Assembly: GCA_964570665.1 (NCBI GenBank)
Contig: CAZMZH010000001.1
Coordinates: 434,001-498,000, forward strand
Length of the DNA: 64,000 nucleotides
Reading direction: 5' to 3'
Source of the DNA: JAJDAT01 sp964570665
GTDB lineage: Bacteria; Nitrospinota; Nitrospinia; Nitrospinales; JAJDAT01
In this document: positions 52,089 to 61,110 of the stretch, piece by piece
Layout of the letters: every line of letters begins with the position of its first letter
Numbering within the stretch: position 1 is the first letter of the stretch
Program-made: the position numbers and the translations under genes
Notes under the pieces: generated by a model
Database searches by the model: none
Seen by the model: only the letters and a program-made list of their open reading frames with translations
Told to the model about the DNA's origin: nothing

Positions 52089-52125
52089 TGGCTAACAACC
52101 TTAAATTATCTTTTTTAAGATTACT

Positions 52126-54540
52126 CTAGGCTATAACTCCGGAAACTTTTTCATTTTCGACCTTTTCCAGAGGGAAAGAAATTTTAAAATCGACGCCTTT
52201 ACCTAAAACCGAATCAACCTCAACTTTCCCGCCATATTTTTGTATTATCCCATGAACAATATTTAATCCTAGACCGGTTCCTTCGCCTTGAGGTTTTGTC
52301 GTAAAAAATGGATCGAATATTTTAGGTAAAAATTCTTTTGGGATTCCTGGACCTGTATCTTTTACTATAATTTCAATACAATCCCCTTTTAGCGATGTTG
52401 AGATTGTTAAACATCCCTTTCCTTGCATCGCTTGCACAGAATTTTTAATTATATTTACAAAAATTTGTTGGATTTCTTCAGGTTTAGCTTTGATGGGTTT
52501 TAAAGGAAAAAAGTTCTTTTGGAATTCAATCCCATCTGTCATAGAAGCCATACGAGCGATGTCAACGGCAACTTCAATACATTCGTTAATGTCCACTTCA
52601 CGAGCTTTATCTTCCATTTTATTTCGACTATAACCTGAAAAATTTAAAATTACGGAGGCCATATGTCGCGAACTGTTTAAAACTTTTGTGGCAAACTTGT
52701 GAATTTTTGCGATATCAGACTCGTCTTGTATCGCTTCTGTAAACCCCATAATCGAGTAAAGAGGATTATTCATTTCATGCGCTATCCCTGCTGTAAGAGT
52801 GCCTAATCCCGATAGTTTTTCTGCCATTATGAGTTGATCCATTAATTTCTTTTCTTCAGTAATTTCACGCATCAACAATCCAATTCTTTTTTCTTTCTCT
52901 CCACGAATACCAACAGTAAAAAACCTATAAGTAAAAGTTCTTTCGCCAAATGAAACAAATGGCTGTGGGGTTACTTCATTTTTTTTGGAAACCGGAGCTA
53001 AAGGGTCTCTCGGTTTGTATTCCTCAATAACTCCCCCAAAGGTATCACCTGATTTTGATAATTTTGGAAATATCCTTTCCATCTCTTTTTGCAACTCTTC
53101 CCAAATCAAGTAATATTCACCGCCTAAATCCTCTAAAGTTTTTCCAATGATATTCTCTTCTTTTAAATGAATCAATTTATCAACAGCAGAATTAACATAT
53201 TCCACCTTTAGGTTTTCGTCGGTTATTAGAATCATATCGGGAATACTCATTAAAATACTATCCGTAAAATCCTTTATATAAATTACTTCTTGGGCCTTCG
53301 CTTCTACCTGGCGCTCCAACCCCGAAAAGGATTTCTGAAGCAACTTGTTCATGGTGTTTATTTCATCGCACAGGGTCTCAATTTCATCGCCCGTCATAAC
53401 CTCAATATCGTCTACACGTTCTCCTCGACCTATCCTTCCAGCCGCTCGTTGTAATATTTTAATAGGTTTTACAATTTTTTCTGCGGCGGCAGACCCCATC
53501 AATAAAATTAAAAACGCTGAAAAAAAGCTCGCCGCACATATCCAAATAAACAAATTATCCATAGGCGCAAATAATTCATCCGACGATTGCCAAACAAATG
53601 TAAACCAGGGTGGAATTTGAAACTCTTTATAGTCTTTTTGCAAAGTCGAAATTGGCGAATAACCTATGATAGAAATTTCCTCGGGTCCATGACCATTACC
53701 TTGCGTAATAACCCAATTTGGATCTGATTTTGTTACGCTTTGAGTCAGTTCCATAGGAAGACGAGAACCCGTTGGTAAAATAGGACAATCGATAACAACT
53801 CCATTTGAATTTACTAACATTACATGGCCCGTTTCTCCAAATGTAATAGGCTCAATAAATGGCGAAAAAAAGGCTTTTGCGGAATACACTCTTTGAAAAT
53901 ATCCGATCGTATTTTCTTGCGAATTCTTCACAGGTATCGAAACGCGAAAAACATTTTGATCGTTATTTTGATCAAAATAAATATCCGAAATAAAAGAGTC
54001 TTTAATGGGCGTTAGGTTTTTATTGGGACGATTAATATAAGGTTGATTTCCATTAAGAGCGGCTACTAAAATACCATTTTTATCTGTTAAAAAAATTGCA
54101 AGAGTCGAAGCGCTAAACTTTTCGTCTTGTAAAAAAAACTTTTTTAACTGCCTTGCGGAAGGGTTTTGTGTAAGTACTTTAAAAATTTCTCCTTGTTCTC
54201 CCCAGAGCTCTTTGTTGAATTCAATTTTTCTCTTTTTGTTTTCTTCAGATAATTGCTCCCACCGTTTATTGTGCTCTTTAATAAACAATCCTACTGTGGG
54301 ATGTTTGGAAAACCGTTTATTTATTTTTATTTCTTTTTGTATTAAAAGATCAATTTTTGTAGAAGTTTCATATGCTAAAGCTTTGAAGCTTGTTCCTATA
54401 ACTCCCTGCAATGACTTATTACCTTGAAAATATGAAATAATATTCGCCAACATCAGAGGGATTATTCCAATTCCCAGAGTCGTCAAAATCAGCTTACGCT
54501 TTAAACCTTTTGAGAAAAACTTTTCTGCAAGAACAGACAT
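52126..54540 (-). CDS. Membrane sensor histidine kinase (Cache-HAMP-PAS)
   Basis: An 804-residue kinase. An N-terminal membrane helix (residues 15-38, LILTTLGIGIIPLMLANIISYF), a periplasmic Cache-type sensor (about 40-325), a second helix (about 330-350), HAMP (350-405), a long linker coiled coil, PAS (about 430-545), HisKA with phospho-acceptor His in HEMNNPLYSIMG, and HATPase (IIKNSVQAM, DTGPGIP, TGLGLNIVHG) are seen. The start has an AGGAG ribosome binding site (GGGAGGAAATAATG). The adjacent divergent CheY-like gene at 54.8 kb is a plausible partner. The ligand is unknown. Confidence 0.92.
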   Translation of the reverse strand: MSVLAEKFFSKGLKRKLILTTLGIGIIPLMLANIISYFQGNKSLQGVIGTSFKALAYETSTKIDLLIQKEIKINKRFSKHPTVGLFIKEHNKRWEQLSEENKKRKIEFNKELWGEQGEIFKVLTQNPSARQLKKFFLQDEKFSASTLAIFLTDKNGILVAALNGNQPYINRPNKNLTPIKDSFISDIYFDQNNDQNVFRVSIPVKNSQENTIGYFQRVYSAKAFFSPFIEPITFGETGHVMLVNSNGVVIDCPILPTGSRLPMELTQSVTKSDPNWVITQGNGHGPEEISIIGYSPISTLQKDYKEFQIPPWFTFVWQSSDELFAPMDNLFIWICAASFFSAFLILLMGSAAAEKIVKPIKILQRAAGRIGRGERVDDIEVMTGDEIETLCDEINTMNKLLQKSFSGLERQVEAKAQEVIYIKDFTDSILMSIPDMILITDENLKVEYVNSAVDKLIHLKEENIIGKTLEDLGGEYYLIWEELQKEMERIFPKLSKSGDTFGGVIEEYKPRDPLAPVSKKNEVTPQPFVSFGERTFTYRFFTVGIRGEKEKRIGLLMREITEEKKLMDQLIMAEKLSGLGTLTAGIAHEMNNPLYSIMGFTEAIQDESDIAKIHKFATKVLNSSRHMASVILNFSGYSRNKMEDKAREVDINECIEVAVDIARMASMTDGIEFQKNFFPLKPIKAKPEEIQQIFVNIIKNSVQAMQGKGCLTISTSLKGDCIEIIVKDTGPGIPKEFLPKIFDPFFTTKPQGEGTGLGLNIVHGIIQKYGGKVEVDSVLGKGVDFKISFPLEKVENEKVSGVIA

Positions 54541-54822
54541 TATTTCCTCCCATTTCCATACAACGCCAACTCAACAAAGTCTTCAGCAATACGAATTTTA
54601 ACTGTCGCCACTTATTATTATTCCGTCTGAATAAAGTTTTAATAAAGTTTTTCGAAAAAAAAATGGCGAAACTCAAAAAAGAGTCCATATTTAATATAAG
54701 CTTTGACGCACTTTTCGCAACATGAGGAAAAAAGGGGCATGGTTGTTTGAAAGGTCAAAGCGCTTTCTATGATTTAAGAAGCTCAAATATTAGTACGCTA
54801 ACTTTTACCTGGAGGGTTGGCT

Positions 54823-55221
54823 ATGGCACAAGGAAAAGTTCTTATTATTGACGACGAAGAGGAAGTAAGAGAAGTATTAGCGCTTCATTTAAAAAAAGGA
54901 GGTTTTGAGGCTGTTGAGGCTAAAGATGGCGCCGAAGCAATTCAGTTAATGAAAAAGGGAAGTAATTTAGTAAATGTCGGCCTTATCATTTGCGATATTA
55001 GAATGCCCAAAATTAATGGCGTTGAAGCTATTGATTTCTTAAGACAAAATGCGTCTTCAATACCTATATTAGTCGTTACGGGGTATCCTGATACAGAACT
55101 TGCCGTTTCTTTAATTGGAAAGGGCGTAAAAGATTATCTCGTTAAACCGGTTTCAAAAGAAAAACTTTTAAAAACTGTTTCGCGTATTTTTTCCGAGGAA
55201 CAGGACTTTCAATACGCCTAA
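54823..55221 (+). CDS. CheY-like response regulator
   Basis: A 132-residue single receiver domain. Asp10-Asp11, phospho-acceptor Asp58 in LIICDIRMP, the VVTGYPD switch and LVKPVS Lys are intact. It has no output domain, so it acts through a partner. The ATG at 54823 has GGAGGG six bases upstream, so I use it rather than the TTG at 54817. It is divergent from the sensor kinase at 52-54.5 kb, with a 280-base gap, and could be its target. Confidence 0.9.
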   Translation: MAQGKVLIIDDEEEVREVLALHLKKGGFEAVEAKDGAEAIQLMKKGSNLVNVGLIICDIRMPKINGVEAIDFLRQNASSIPILVVTGYPDTELAVSLIGKGVKDYLVKPVSKEKLLKTVSRIFSEEQDFQYA

Positions 55222-55300
55222 AGAAAATTTATGCAAAGATAAACTCAAAATTAGTTTGCTCCTTTCCTCCAATTGCTTTCTATCACTAATTGATAAAAGA

Positions 55301-55338
55301 AGGCTTTTCAACTAACTTGTTGAAAAGCCTTTCTTTTT
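55301..55338 (+). terminator. Strong intrinsic terminator after the CheY-like gene
   Basis: A 12-base-pair stem (AGGCTTTTCAAC/GTTGAAAAGCCT) with a six-base loop is followed by TTCTTTTT. The upstream AAAAGA makes it nearly bidirectional. Confidence 0.9.
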
Positions 55339-55451
55339 GCTTTAAAACGTTATAATAATTCCATAGAACGTTTCTATATATTTAATAAAACAATTACCAA
55401 GTTTTTCAAAAAAATTAAACTTTGAGCTTAATAGATTGATCGGAGATTTAG

Positions 55452-56141
55452 TTGATATCTGAACGATTGACCCAAGTCCGCGAAGAGATTTCCAAAGCTG
55501 AAAAAAAATCGGGTCGTACTTCTGGTTCTGTTAAGCTCATAGCGGTTTCCAAAAATTTCGAAAAAGAAATTTTACTTGAGGCAATCCAAGCTGGTTGTTC
55601 AGTCTTTGGAGAAAACCGCATACAAGAAGCAAAAGAAAAAATAGAAGTTCTGGGACGAGAAAATATTGAATGGCATTTTATTGGGCATCTACAAAAAAAT
55701 AAGGTGAAATTTATTTATGAATTATTTGATTTAATTCATTCTATAGATAGTTTTGAGCTTGGCCAAACAATTCACAATGGCGCCCAAAGTAGAGGAATGG
55801 TTATTCCTGCTTTAGTGCAGGTTAATATAGCTTCTGAAGGATCTAAGTCGGGAGTGGAACCGGCTTATTTGGAAGAATTATTAAAAAATTTATCGCAACT
55901 AAGCGGTCTGCGAATTCAAGGCTTGATGAGTGTACCGCCATTGGCAGACACCCCCGAAAAGTCGAGACGGTACTTCGCTCAACTTAGGGAACTCCAAGAT
56001 CAAATGATACGCTCTGATATTGAAAATATCGAACTAAACGAACTTTCTATGGGGATGAGTGGCGACTACAAAATTGCCATTGAAGAAGGCGCTACTTTCG
56101 TTCGCGTTGGTTCCTCCATTTTTGGCCAAAGAACAAATTAA
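55452..56141 (+). CDS. yggS: YggS-family PLP homeostasis protein
   Basis: A 229-residue PLP-binding protein. KLIAVSKNFEKEILLEAIQAG carries the Schiff-base Lys, FGENRIQEA and WHFIGHLQKNK the phosphate region, and LSMGMSGDYKIAIEEGATFVRVG the C-terminal binding box. It controls free PLP level and amino-acid balance. Start is TTG. It is followed after about 35-50 bases by proC, as is usual. Confidence 0.94.
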   Translation: MISERLTQVREEISKAEKKSGRTSGSVKLIAVSKNFEKEILLEAIQAGCSVFGENRIQEAKEKIEVLGRENIEWHFIGHLQKNKVKFIYELFDLIHSIDSFELGQTIHNGAQSRGMVIPALVQVNIASEGSKSGVEPAYLEELLKNLSQLSGLRIQGLMSVPPLADTPEKSRRYFAQLRELQDQMIRSDIENIELNELSMGMSGDYKIAIEEGATFVRVGSSIFGQRTN

Positions 56142-56189
56142 AAGCTCTTTCGTATAAAAATTTTTCATTATTTTTTGGGAGAATATTTC

Positions 56190-57017
56190 GTGTTAAAAAA
56201 TATCAAATTAGGATTTTTAGGCGGTGGCAATATGTCTCAAGCAATCCTTAAAGGCCTGCTTTCAGCCTCAGTTATTGACCCCAAAAACATAATAGTCTCA
56301 GATATTGAATCTAAAAAACTTAATACGTTAAAAAAAGATTTTAAAATAAACACAACCTTAAATAATAAAGAGGTTGTCCAAAACTCAGACATAATCATTA
56401 TTTCCGTCAAACCACAAAATGTTGACGAGGTTTTAAAAGAAGCTATCGACCTTATGTTGGGTAAAAAACTATTTATTTCTGTGGCGGCGGGCGTTCCAAT
56501 TGCTAAAATAATCGATGTTTTATCCGAAAATCAGCCTAAAAAGTTAGCTGTGGCACGCACAATGCCAAATACTCCCGCTTTAGTCTTGCAAGGAGTGACT
56601 GCAATATCTTTTTCCAGTCACGTCAAAAAAGGAGATCGGCAAATAGTACATCGAATATTTGAAGCAGTTGGTAAAACTGTCGAAGTGGACGAAGATAAAT
56701 TAGACGCAGTAACTGGATTAAGCGGCAGCGGCCCCGCATATATATTCACCATTATGGAAGCATTATCAGATGCTGGCGTCAAAATGGGTTTATCAAGAGA
56801 AGTTGCCAATAAATTAACATTTCAAACAGTTTTAGGAGCCGCACAGCTTGCTTTAGAAACTGGCAAACACCCGGGCCAATTAAAAGATATGGTCACCTCT
56901 CCTGGCGGGACTACCATTCATGGTATCCATGAACTTGAAAAAAAAGGAGTTAGAAATGCTTTAATCGATGCGGTTGAAGCGGCAACTCTACGATCTAAAG
57001 AACTTGGCGCAAAATAA
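56190..57017 (+). CDS. proC: Pyrroline-5-carboxylate reductase
   Basis: A 275-residue enzyme that makes proline from pyrroline-5-carboxylate with NAD(P)H. Motifs: LGFLGGGNMSQAILKGL as dinucleotide fold, SVAAGVPIAKI, ARTMPNTPALV, GLSGSGPAYIFTIMEALSDAG and VTSPGGTTIHGI. GTG at 56190 matches the homologous N-terminus; the upstream TTG at 56175 would add five residues. It follows yggS and precedes a SPOR-like gene. Confidence 0.95.
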   Translation: MLKNIKLGFLGGGNMSQAILKGLLSASVIDPKNIIVSDIESKKLNTLKKDFKINTTLNNKEVVQNSDIIIISVKPQNVDEVLKEAIDLMLGKKLFISVAAGVPIAKIIDVLSENQPKKLAVARTMPNTPALVLQGVTAISFSSHVKKGDRQIVHRIFEAVGKTVEVDEDKLDAVTGLSGSGPAYIFTIMEALSDAGVKMGLSREVANKLTFQTVLGAAQLALETGKHPGQLKDMVTSPGGTTIHGIHELEKKGVRNALIDAVEAATLRSKELGAK

Positions 57018-57061
57018 TCAGAATTTTTGACTATAACTAAAAGTTAAATCTAGCAATCTAA

Positions 57062-57784
57062 ATGTTAAAAACCATCTTTAAAATACTCCTTGTCATCTTT
57101 ATTATCGGCATTATTTTTGTTGGAGTGATGTGGGCTATGCAGCCGGAGGGGCCTGCCAAAGATAAAGAAAATTCAGTATCTTCTACAGACGACAAAGAAA
57201 TAGATAAGGCTAAAGGCGAAGCTTCTAAACTTCTAGATAAGGTAAAGCTTCCATTGACTAAAAAAGAAGATGATGAAAAAGAAATAAAAGAAAAACCAAA
57301 TGAATTATCTTCAAAAAAAAACATGGACGATAGTTCAAAAAAAGCTCAACACAACGAAAAAAATGAAAAATTAGTTTATAAGTTTCCCAAGGAGTTGGCT
57401 ACAGATCGACTGACCTATACTTTACACATCGACGCATTTCTTTTTAAAGAATTTGCCGATCAATTGATCGAAGATCTAAAGAGAAAAAAGTATCCGGCCT
57501 ATGGAGTAAGCGTATGGAATAATAAAAGGCAGTTATGGCACGCAGTGCGTATAGGCAGGTATTTAAATTATGATACGGCCGATAAAAAATTGAGCGAATT
57601 TAATTTAAAAGAAAGACGTTCGGCGAGAGTAATTAACTTGGGAACGCTTGAATTTTTTCCGCCTAAATATTTAACAACCGAAAAAACAGACGATAAAAAA
57701 TCAAAAAATAATTCTGCCCCAAAAAAAACCACGACGGAAAACAATAATCCTAAAACAGAAATAAGCTCTAACGCAAAAACCTAA
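57062..57784 (+). CDS. Membrane-anchored SPOR-like domain protein
   Basis: A 240-residue protein with one N-terminal membrane helix (residues 5-27, IFKILLVIFIIGIIFVGVMW), a Lys/Glu-rich linker (28-100) and a C-terminal domain of about 75 residues (YTLHIDAFLFKEFADQLIEDL, YPAYGVSVWNNKRQLWHAV, RIGRYLNYDTADKKL) like SPOR domains that bind denuded peptidoglycan at division sites. A final basic tail is low-complexity. It lies 45 bases after proC. Membership in SPOR is likely but not certain. Confidence 0.72.
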   Translation: MLKTIFKILLVIFIIGIIFVGVMWAMQPEGPAKDKENSVSSTDDKEIDKAKGEASKLLDKVKLPLTKKEDDEKEIKEKPNELSSKKNMDDSSKKAQHNEKNEKLVYKFPKELATDRLTYTLHIDAFLFKEFADQLIEDLKRKKYPAYGVSVWNNKRQLWHAVRIGRYLNYDTADKKLSEFNLKERRSARVINLGTLEFFPPKYLTTEKTDDKKSKNNSAPKKTTTENNNPKTEISSNAKT

Positions 57785-57793
57785 TTTTCTACC

Positions 57794-58207
57794 ATGACTT
57801 CTTTAGAAAAAATTGAATCTTTACTCGGAATCGTTGGGCTTCTACGCGCAAAATTCTCGAGAATCATGAAGACCATTCACGATCGCCGAGAAGAATATAA
57901 AGCGAACAAAAGCTATCCGCCTGAAGAACTAGGCAACCTTATGGCCGAAGCTCAAGAACAGTTTGCCGAACTGTTAAAAATGGGGGAATTTCTTTCCACT
58001 ACACAAGGTAATCTTCAAGAAACTCCTAGAGATAATTTCGATTTATATTTAAAAGATTGGGCAATGTCGCAAGCTAGCGAGCGATTAGAATCCATCCAAA
58101 AATTTTTAATGAAACTGGAAGGTTCTAAATTAGAAGGATTATATTTCGATCCAAAAATTTTTCAGGAAGGCTTTCCGCTACTCAAAGAAGCATCGGAGCT
58201 TCTATAG
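57794..58207 (+). CDS. Helical protein of unknown function
   Basis: A 137-residue soluble, all-helical protein. It is rich in Glu, Lys and Leu, with LLRAKFSRIMKTIHDRREEY and LESIQKFLMKLEG as coiled-coil-like helices. No recognised family. It starts ten bases after the SPOR-like stop, so the yggS-proC-SPOR operon probably includes it. Confidence 0.7.
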   Translation: MTSLEKIESLLGIVGLLRAKFSRIMKTIHDRREEYKANKSYPPEELGNLMAEAQEQFAELLKMGEFLSTTQGNLQETPRDNFDLYLKDWAMSQASERLESIQKFLMKLEGSKLEGLYFDPKIFQEGFPLLKEASELL

Positions 58208-58231
58208 CAAGAAGTTAAGTTAAAGAAAAAA

Positions 58232-59206
58232 TTAATTTTCCACGTTTTTTTCGATTTGGACCATATATATAAAAAGCTCTTCATCCACCGAAAAGGGAAC
58301 AATAAATTTAGGCTTAGCGCAATCATTGGGAATAGTGGTTTCTTCATCCCCCATTTTTCCTTCGGGCAGCCCAAGATCAAAGTGAATTACTGTTTCCTCG
58401 TCAATTCCACCATTAGAACCATGGACTAATTCATATATTTCGCTTGAAAACCCTGTAATCTTAGGCTTAACAATTCCCCCAATAATATTTCCCAACTCTT
58501 GAACAACTCCATTAACTTGTTCCATATCAACTTCGCCAAAAATACCCGCATAAATATCGCAAGCAACCTTTTGAGGAAAATACAAGGATATAGAAATTCG
58601 AATATTATGATCTTTATTAGTTAAGGTAATATTAGAACTAAAATAACTAGTCCAAGTTTCTTCTTCTAATGGTTCGGCAATATCCGCCGTCACCATATAT
58701 TGTCCTAATGCGTCAAAAGCGCTATCAGTAAACGCTTTAATAAACTCTTCGCTTATTGCACCGTCATCACTAGTACCGTCAGAACTTTCAGGCGCATCTA
58801 AGGTTTCGGGCTCTCCTAATATTTGACGTACTGAGTTTTGTATATCTTCTGTTTTAAAAGGTTTTTTAATAAAACCTTGAATACCCAAATCTAAAAATTT
58901 TTGAGCATAATCTAGGTCGGTTTCCGAAGATATGACAAGGACTGGCATTTTATTAAGAGATTCTTTTTTGGCGTTTTTTCTTAATCCCTCCAACAACTGA
59001 GCGCCATCTTTTAGTTTCATATGAACCGCTGTTGTCACTAATGAAAAATCCACCAACTCAGCGATTAATAAAGCTTGATGACCATCGGTAGCTGTCGTAA
59101 TATTTTCGCTATTAATACCGCTAGCAATTAACGCTTTCTTAATTATTCCAGAAACAACCTTAGAGTTCTCAACCACTAAGACTTTTTTGTCATTGTACCC
59201 AACCAT
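58232..59206 (-). CDS. Pseudo-receiver with CheX/CheC-like domain
   Basis: A 324-residue protein. Residues about 5-130 fold as a receiver (KVLVVENSKVVSGIIK, SSETD, IKKPF) but the phospho-acceptor Asp is replaced by Ala60 (LVTTAVHMKLKDG) and the acidic pair reads Glu-Asn. So it should not be phosphorylated in the standard way. Residues about 155-320 resemble the CheX/CheC phosphatase family, with the ExxN pair in VVQELGNIIGG. This would be a phosphatase-type effector bound to a dead receiver. It is transcribed divergently from the acyl-CoA ligase gene. ATG at 59206 lacks a strong ribosome site. Confidence 0.75.
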   Translation of the reverse strand: MVGYNDKKVLVVENSKVVSGIIKKALIASGINSENITTATDGHQALLIAELVDFSLVTTAVHMKLKDGAQLLEGLRKNAKKESLNKMPVLVISSETDLDYAQKFLDLGIQGFIKKPFKTEDIQNSVRQILGEPETLDAPESSDGTSDDGAISEEFIKAFTDSAFDALGQYMVTADIAEPLEEETWTSYFSSNITLTNKDHNIRISISLYFPQKVACDIYAGIFGEVDMEQVNGVVQELGNIIGGIVKPKITGFSSEIYELVHGSNGGIDEETVIHFDLGLPEGKMGDEETTIPNDCAKPKFIVPFSVDEELFIYMVQIEKNVEN

Positions 59207-59527
59207 AATTTATCTCTTAACTTTAGAACTTAATGAACTCTAAAAACGAATTTTAATATTGGTTTCCAGTGAAAAAGCTTCTATTTCATTTCACGTTAAT
59301 AAATGGTTAAACGCTCAAAGAATATTGGAGCATTATAACACAACAAACAAGATTACACATATAGTGTAAATCTAAAAAAATATAAACCTTTGTTTTCTAT
59401 CTCTTAAATTATCTATCTTACAAAAAGTTTTTCGATTAATATTAGAAAAACTAGAAAAATTTAACAAACCCATATCCCATTATCTTAATAAAAAGACAAC
59501 CACAGTAATTTTTTTCTTCTAAATAAT
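59207..59527. promoter_or_regulatory. Divergent intergenic region with operator-like dyad
   Basis: No coding frame is present; no short precursor-peptide gene is apparent. A perfect dyad TTACAC-atata-GTGTAA (59353-59369) is a candidate operator for the divergent CheX-like and ligase genes. Confidence 0.45.
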
Positions 59528-61060
59528 ATGTCTCTTGAGTTCTACAACCTTATTTTAGATCATTCTAATAAAACTCCAAATCATCCTGCAATCATAGATG
59601 GCGACGTAACTATTTCATACCAACAATTAATTGAGCAAATCAATGATTTTTCTCAAGCATTAGGAACCCTCCAATTAAGCAAGAAAAGTAAACTTGGACT
59701 TCTTTGTCTAAATCAAAAAGAATATTTGATTGCTCTTTTGGGGGCGTTTAGAAAAGGATTACCAGTAATACCTCTTAACGCTTTACTAAACGCAGAAACC
59801 TTGGCGTTTATAATAAATGACGCTGAAATTGACAACTTACTAGTTAACCCAATATTCGTAAAAGAAGAAACAACGATATTTTTTAGCTCGTTTAATAGAG
59901 TAATTTTAACGAACGATTCTCCACAAATTAATCTCCTAAAAAACAATCCCATTATTTTTGAAGATTTTCTGCAATCCAATATAAAAAAACCTGAGTCCAT
60001 AGAATTCCACGAAAGGTTAGAAAATATTCCAGACGTCATTCTATATACTTCGGGTACCACAGATCGTCCCAAAGGAGTTCCTCTAAGCGAGAAACAGTTT
60101 TATCTAAACACTGGCGCTTTTTTAGATCGTCTCAATCTAACTTCTAATGATAAAGGAATTGTCGCTCTACCCCTTTTTCATTCCTTTGGCAATATAATGG
60201 CGCTCACTTTATTTCGAGTGGGGGCAACCTTAATTATGCTGCCCCAATTTGCTCCAAAAACCATTCTCGCTCTCATAGAAAAATTTCAAGCCACAATACT
60301 ACCCTTAGTTCCTACAATCTACACTTTCTTAACAGAACTCTACGCTAAAGGTAATTACGATATTTCTTCGTTGCGTCTATGTATATCGGGAGGAGCCTCA
60401 TTACCAGAAGCTCTATTACACCGTGTCGAAAATATCTTGGGAGTAACAGTAGTAGAAGGTTATGGGTTAACCGAAACGTCTCCCGTACTTTCGGTTAATT
60501 CCGCTTCGGAAGGAAGCGTTCCTGGGTCTGTTGGCAAACCTTTAGCCAATGTAAAACTAAAAATCGTTGACGAGTCTGGAACTTCCGTTCCTCAAGAAAA
60601 AATTGGAGAAATCCTGGCAAAAGGTCCAACAATTATGAGTTCATATTGGAAACGCCCAGAAGAAACAGCGCTAGTATTTGACGAAGAAGGTTGGTTTCGG
60701 ACGGGCGATCTCGGCCATTTAGATAAAGAAGACCGCCTTTATATTTCAGCTGGGAGAAAGAAGGATTTAATTATTCGAGCGGGAGAAAATGTCTCTCCCT
60801 TGGTTATTGAGAGTAGACTAATTCAGCACCCTCAAGTAACCGAAGCAGCCGCAGTTGGCGTGCCTCACGACCGATTAGGCGAACAGATTAAAGCTTGCAT
60901 TGTGCTTAAAGAAAAGAGTGAAACGACAGAATCAGCTATAAAAAGTTTTTGTAAAGAAACTTTACCCACATATATGACACCCGATATCGTTCAGTTTTAT
61001 AACGAACTTCCTAAAAATCCCACTGGAAAAATAAATAAAATCCACTTAAAAGAAAATTGA
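59528..61060 (+). CDS. AMP-forming acyl-CoA ligase
   Basis: A 510-residue member of the ANL superfamily. The P-loop ILYTSGTTDRPKGVP, the adenylate site GYGLTETSPVLSVN, GWFRTGDLGHLDKEDRLY, GRKKDLIIRAGENV and the C-terminal catalytic Lys in NPTGKINK are all present. It activates a carboxylic acid with ATP and joins it to CoA or a carrier protein; a medium or long fatty acid is likely. Fifty bases later the radical SAM gene begins, so the two may act on one pathway. Confidence 0.9.
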   Translation: MSLEFYNLILDHSNKTPNHPAIIDGDVTISYQQLIEQINDFSQALGTLQLSKKSKLGLLCLNQKEYLIALLGAFRKGLPVIPLNALLNAETLAFIINDAEIDNLLVNPIFVKEETTIFFSSFNRVILTNDSPQINLLKNNPIIFEDFLQSNIKKPESIEFHERLENIPDVILYTSGTTDRPKGVPLSEKQFYLNTGAFLDRLNLTSNDKGIVALPLFHSFGNIMALTLFRVGATLIMLPQFAPKTILALIEKFQATILPLVPTIYTFLTELYAKGNYDISSLRLCISGGASLPEALLHRVENILGVTVVEGYGLTETSPVLSVNSASEGSVPGSVGKPLANVKLKIVDESGTSVPQEKIGEILAKGPTIMSSYWKRPEETALVFDEEGWFRTGDLGHLDKEDRLYISAGRKKDLIIRAGENVSPLVIESRLIQHPQVTEAAAVGVPHDRLGEQIKACIVLKEKSETTESAIKSFCKETLPTYMTPDIVQFYNELPKNPTGKINKIHLKEN

Positions 61061-61110
61061 CTTGCTTCCTATGTTGGGTTGAGAGATTTAAATTGGTACA
61101 ATAAACCATC

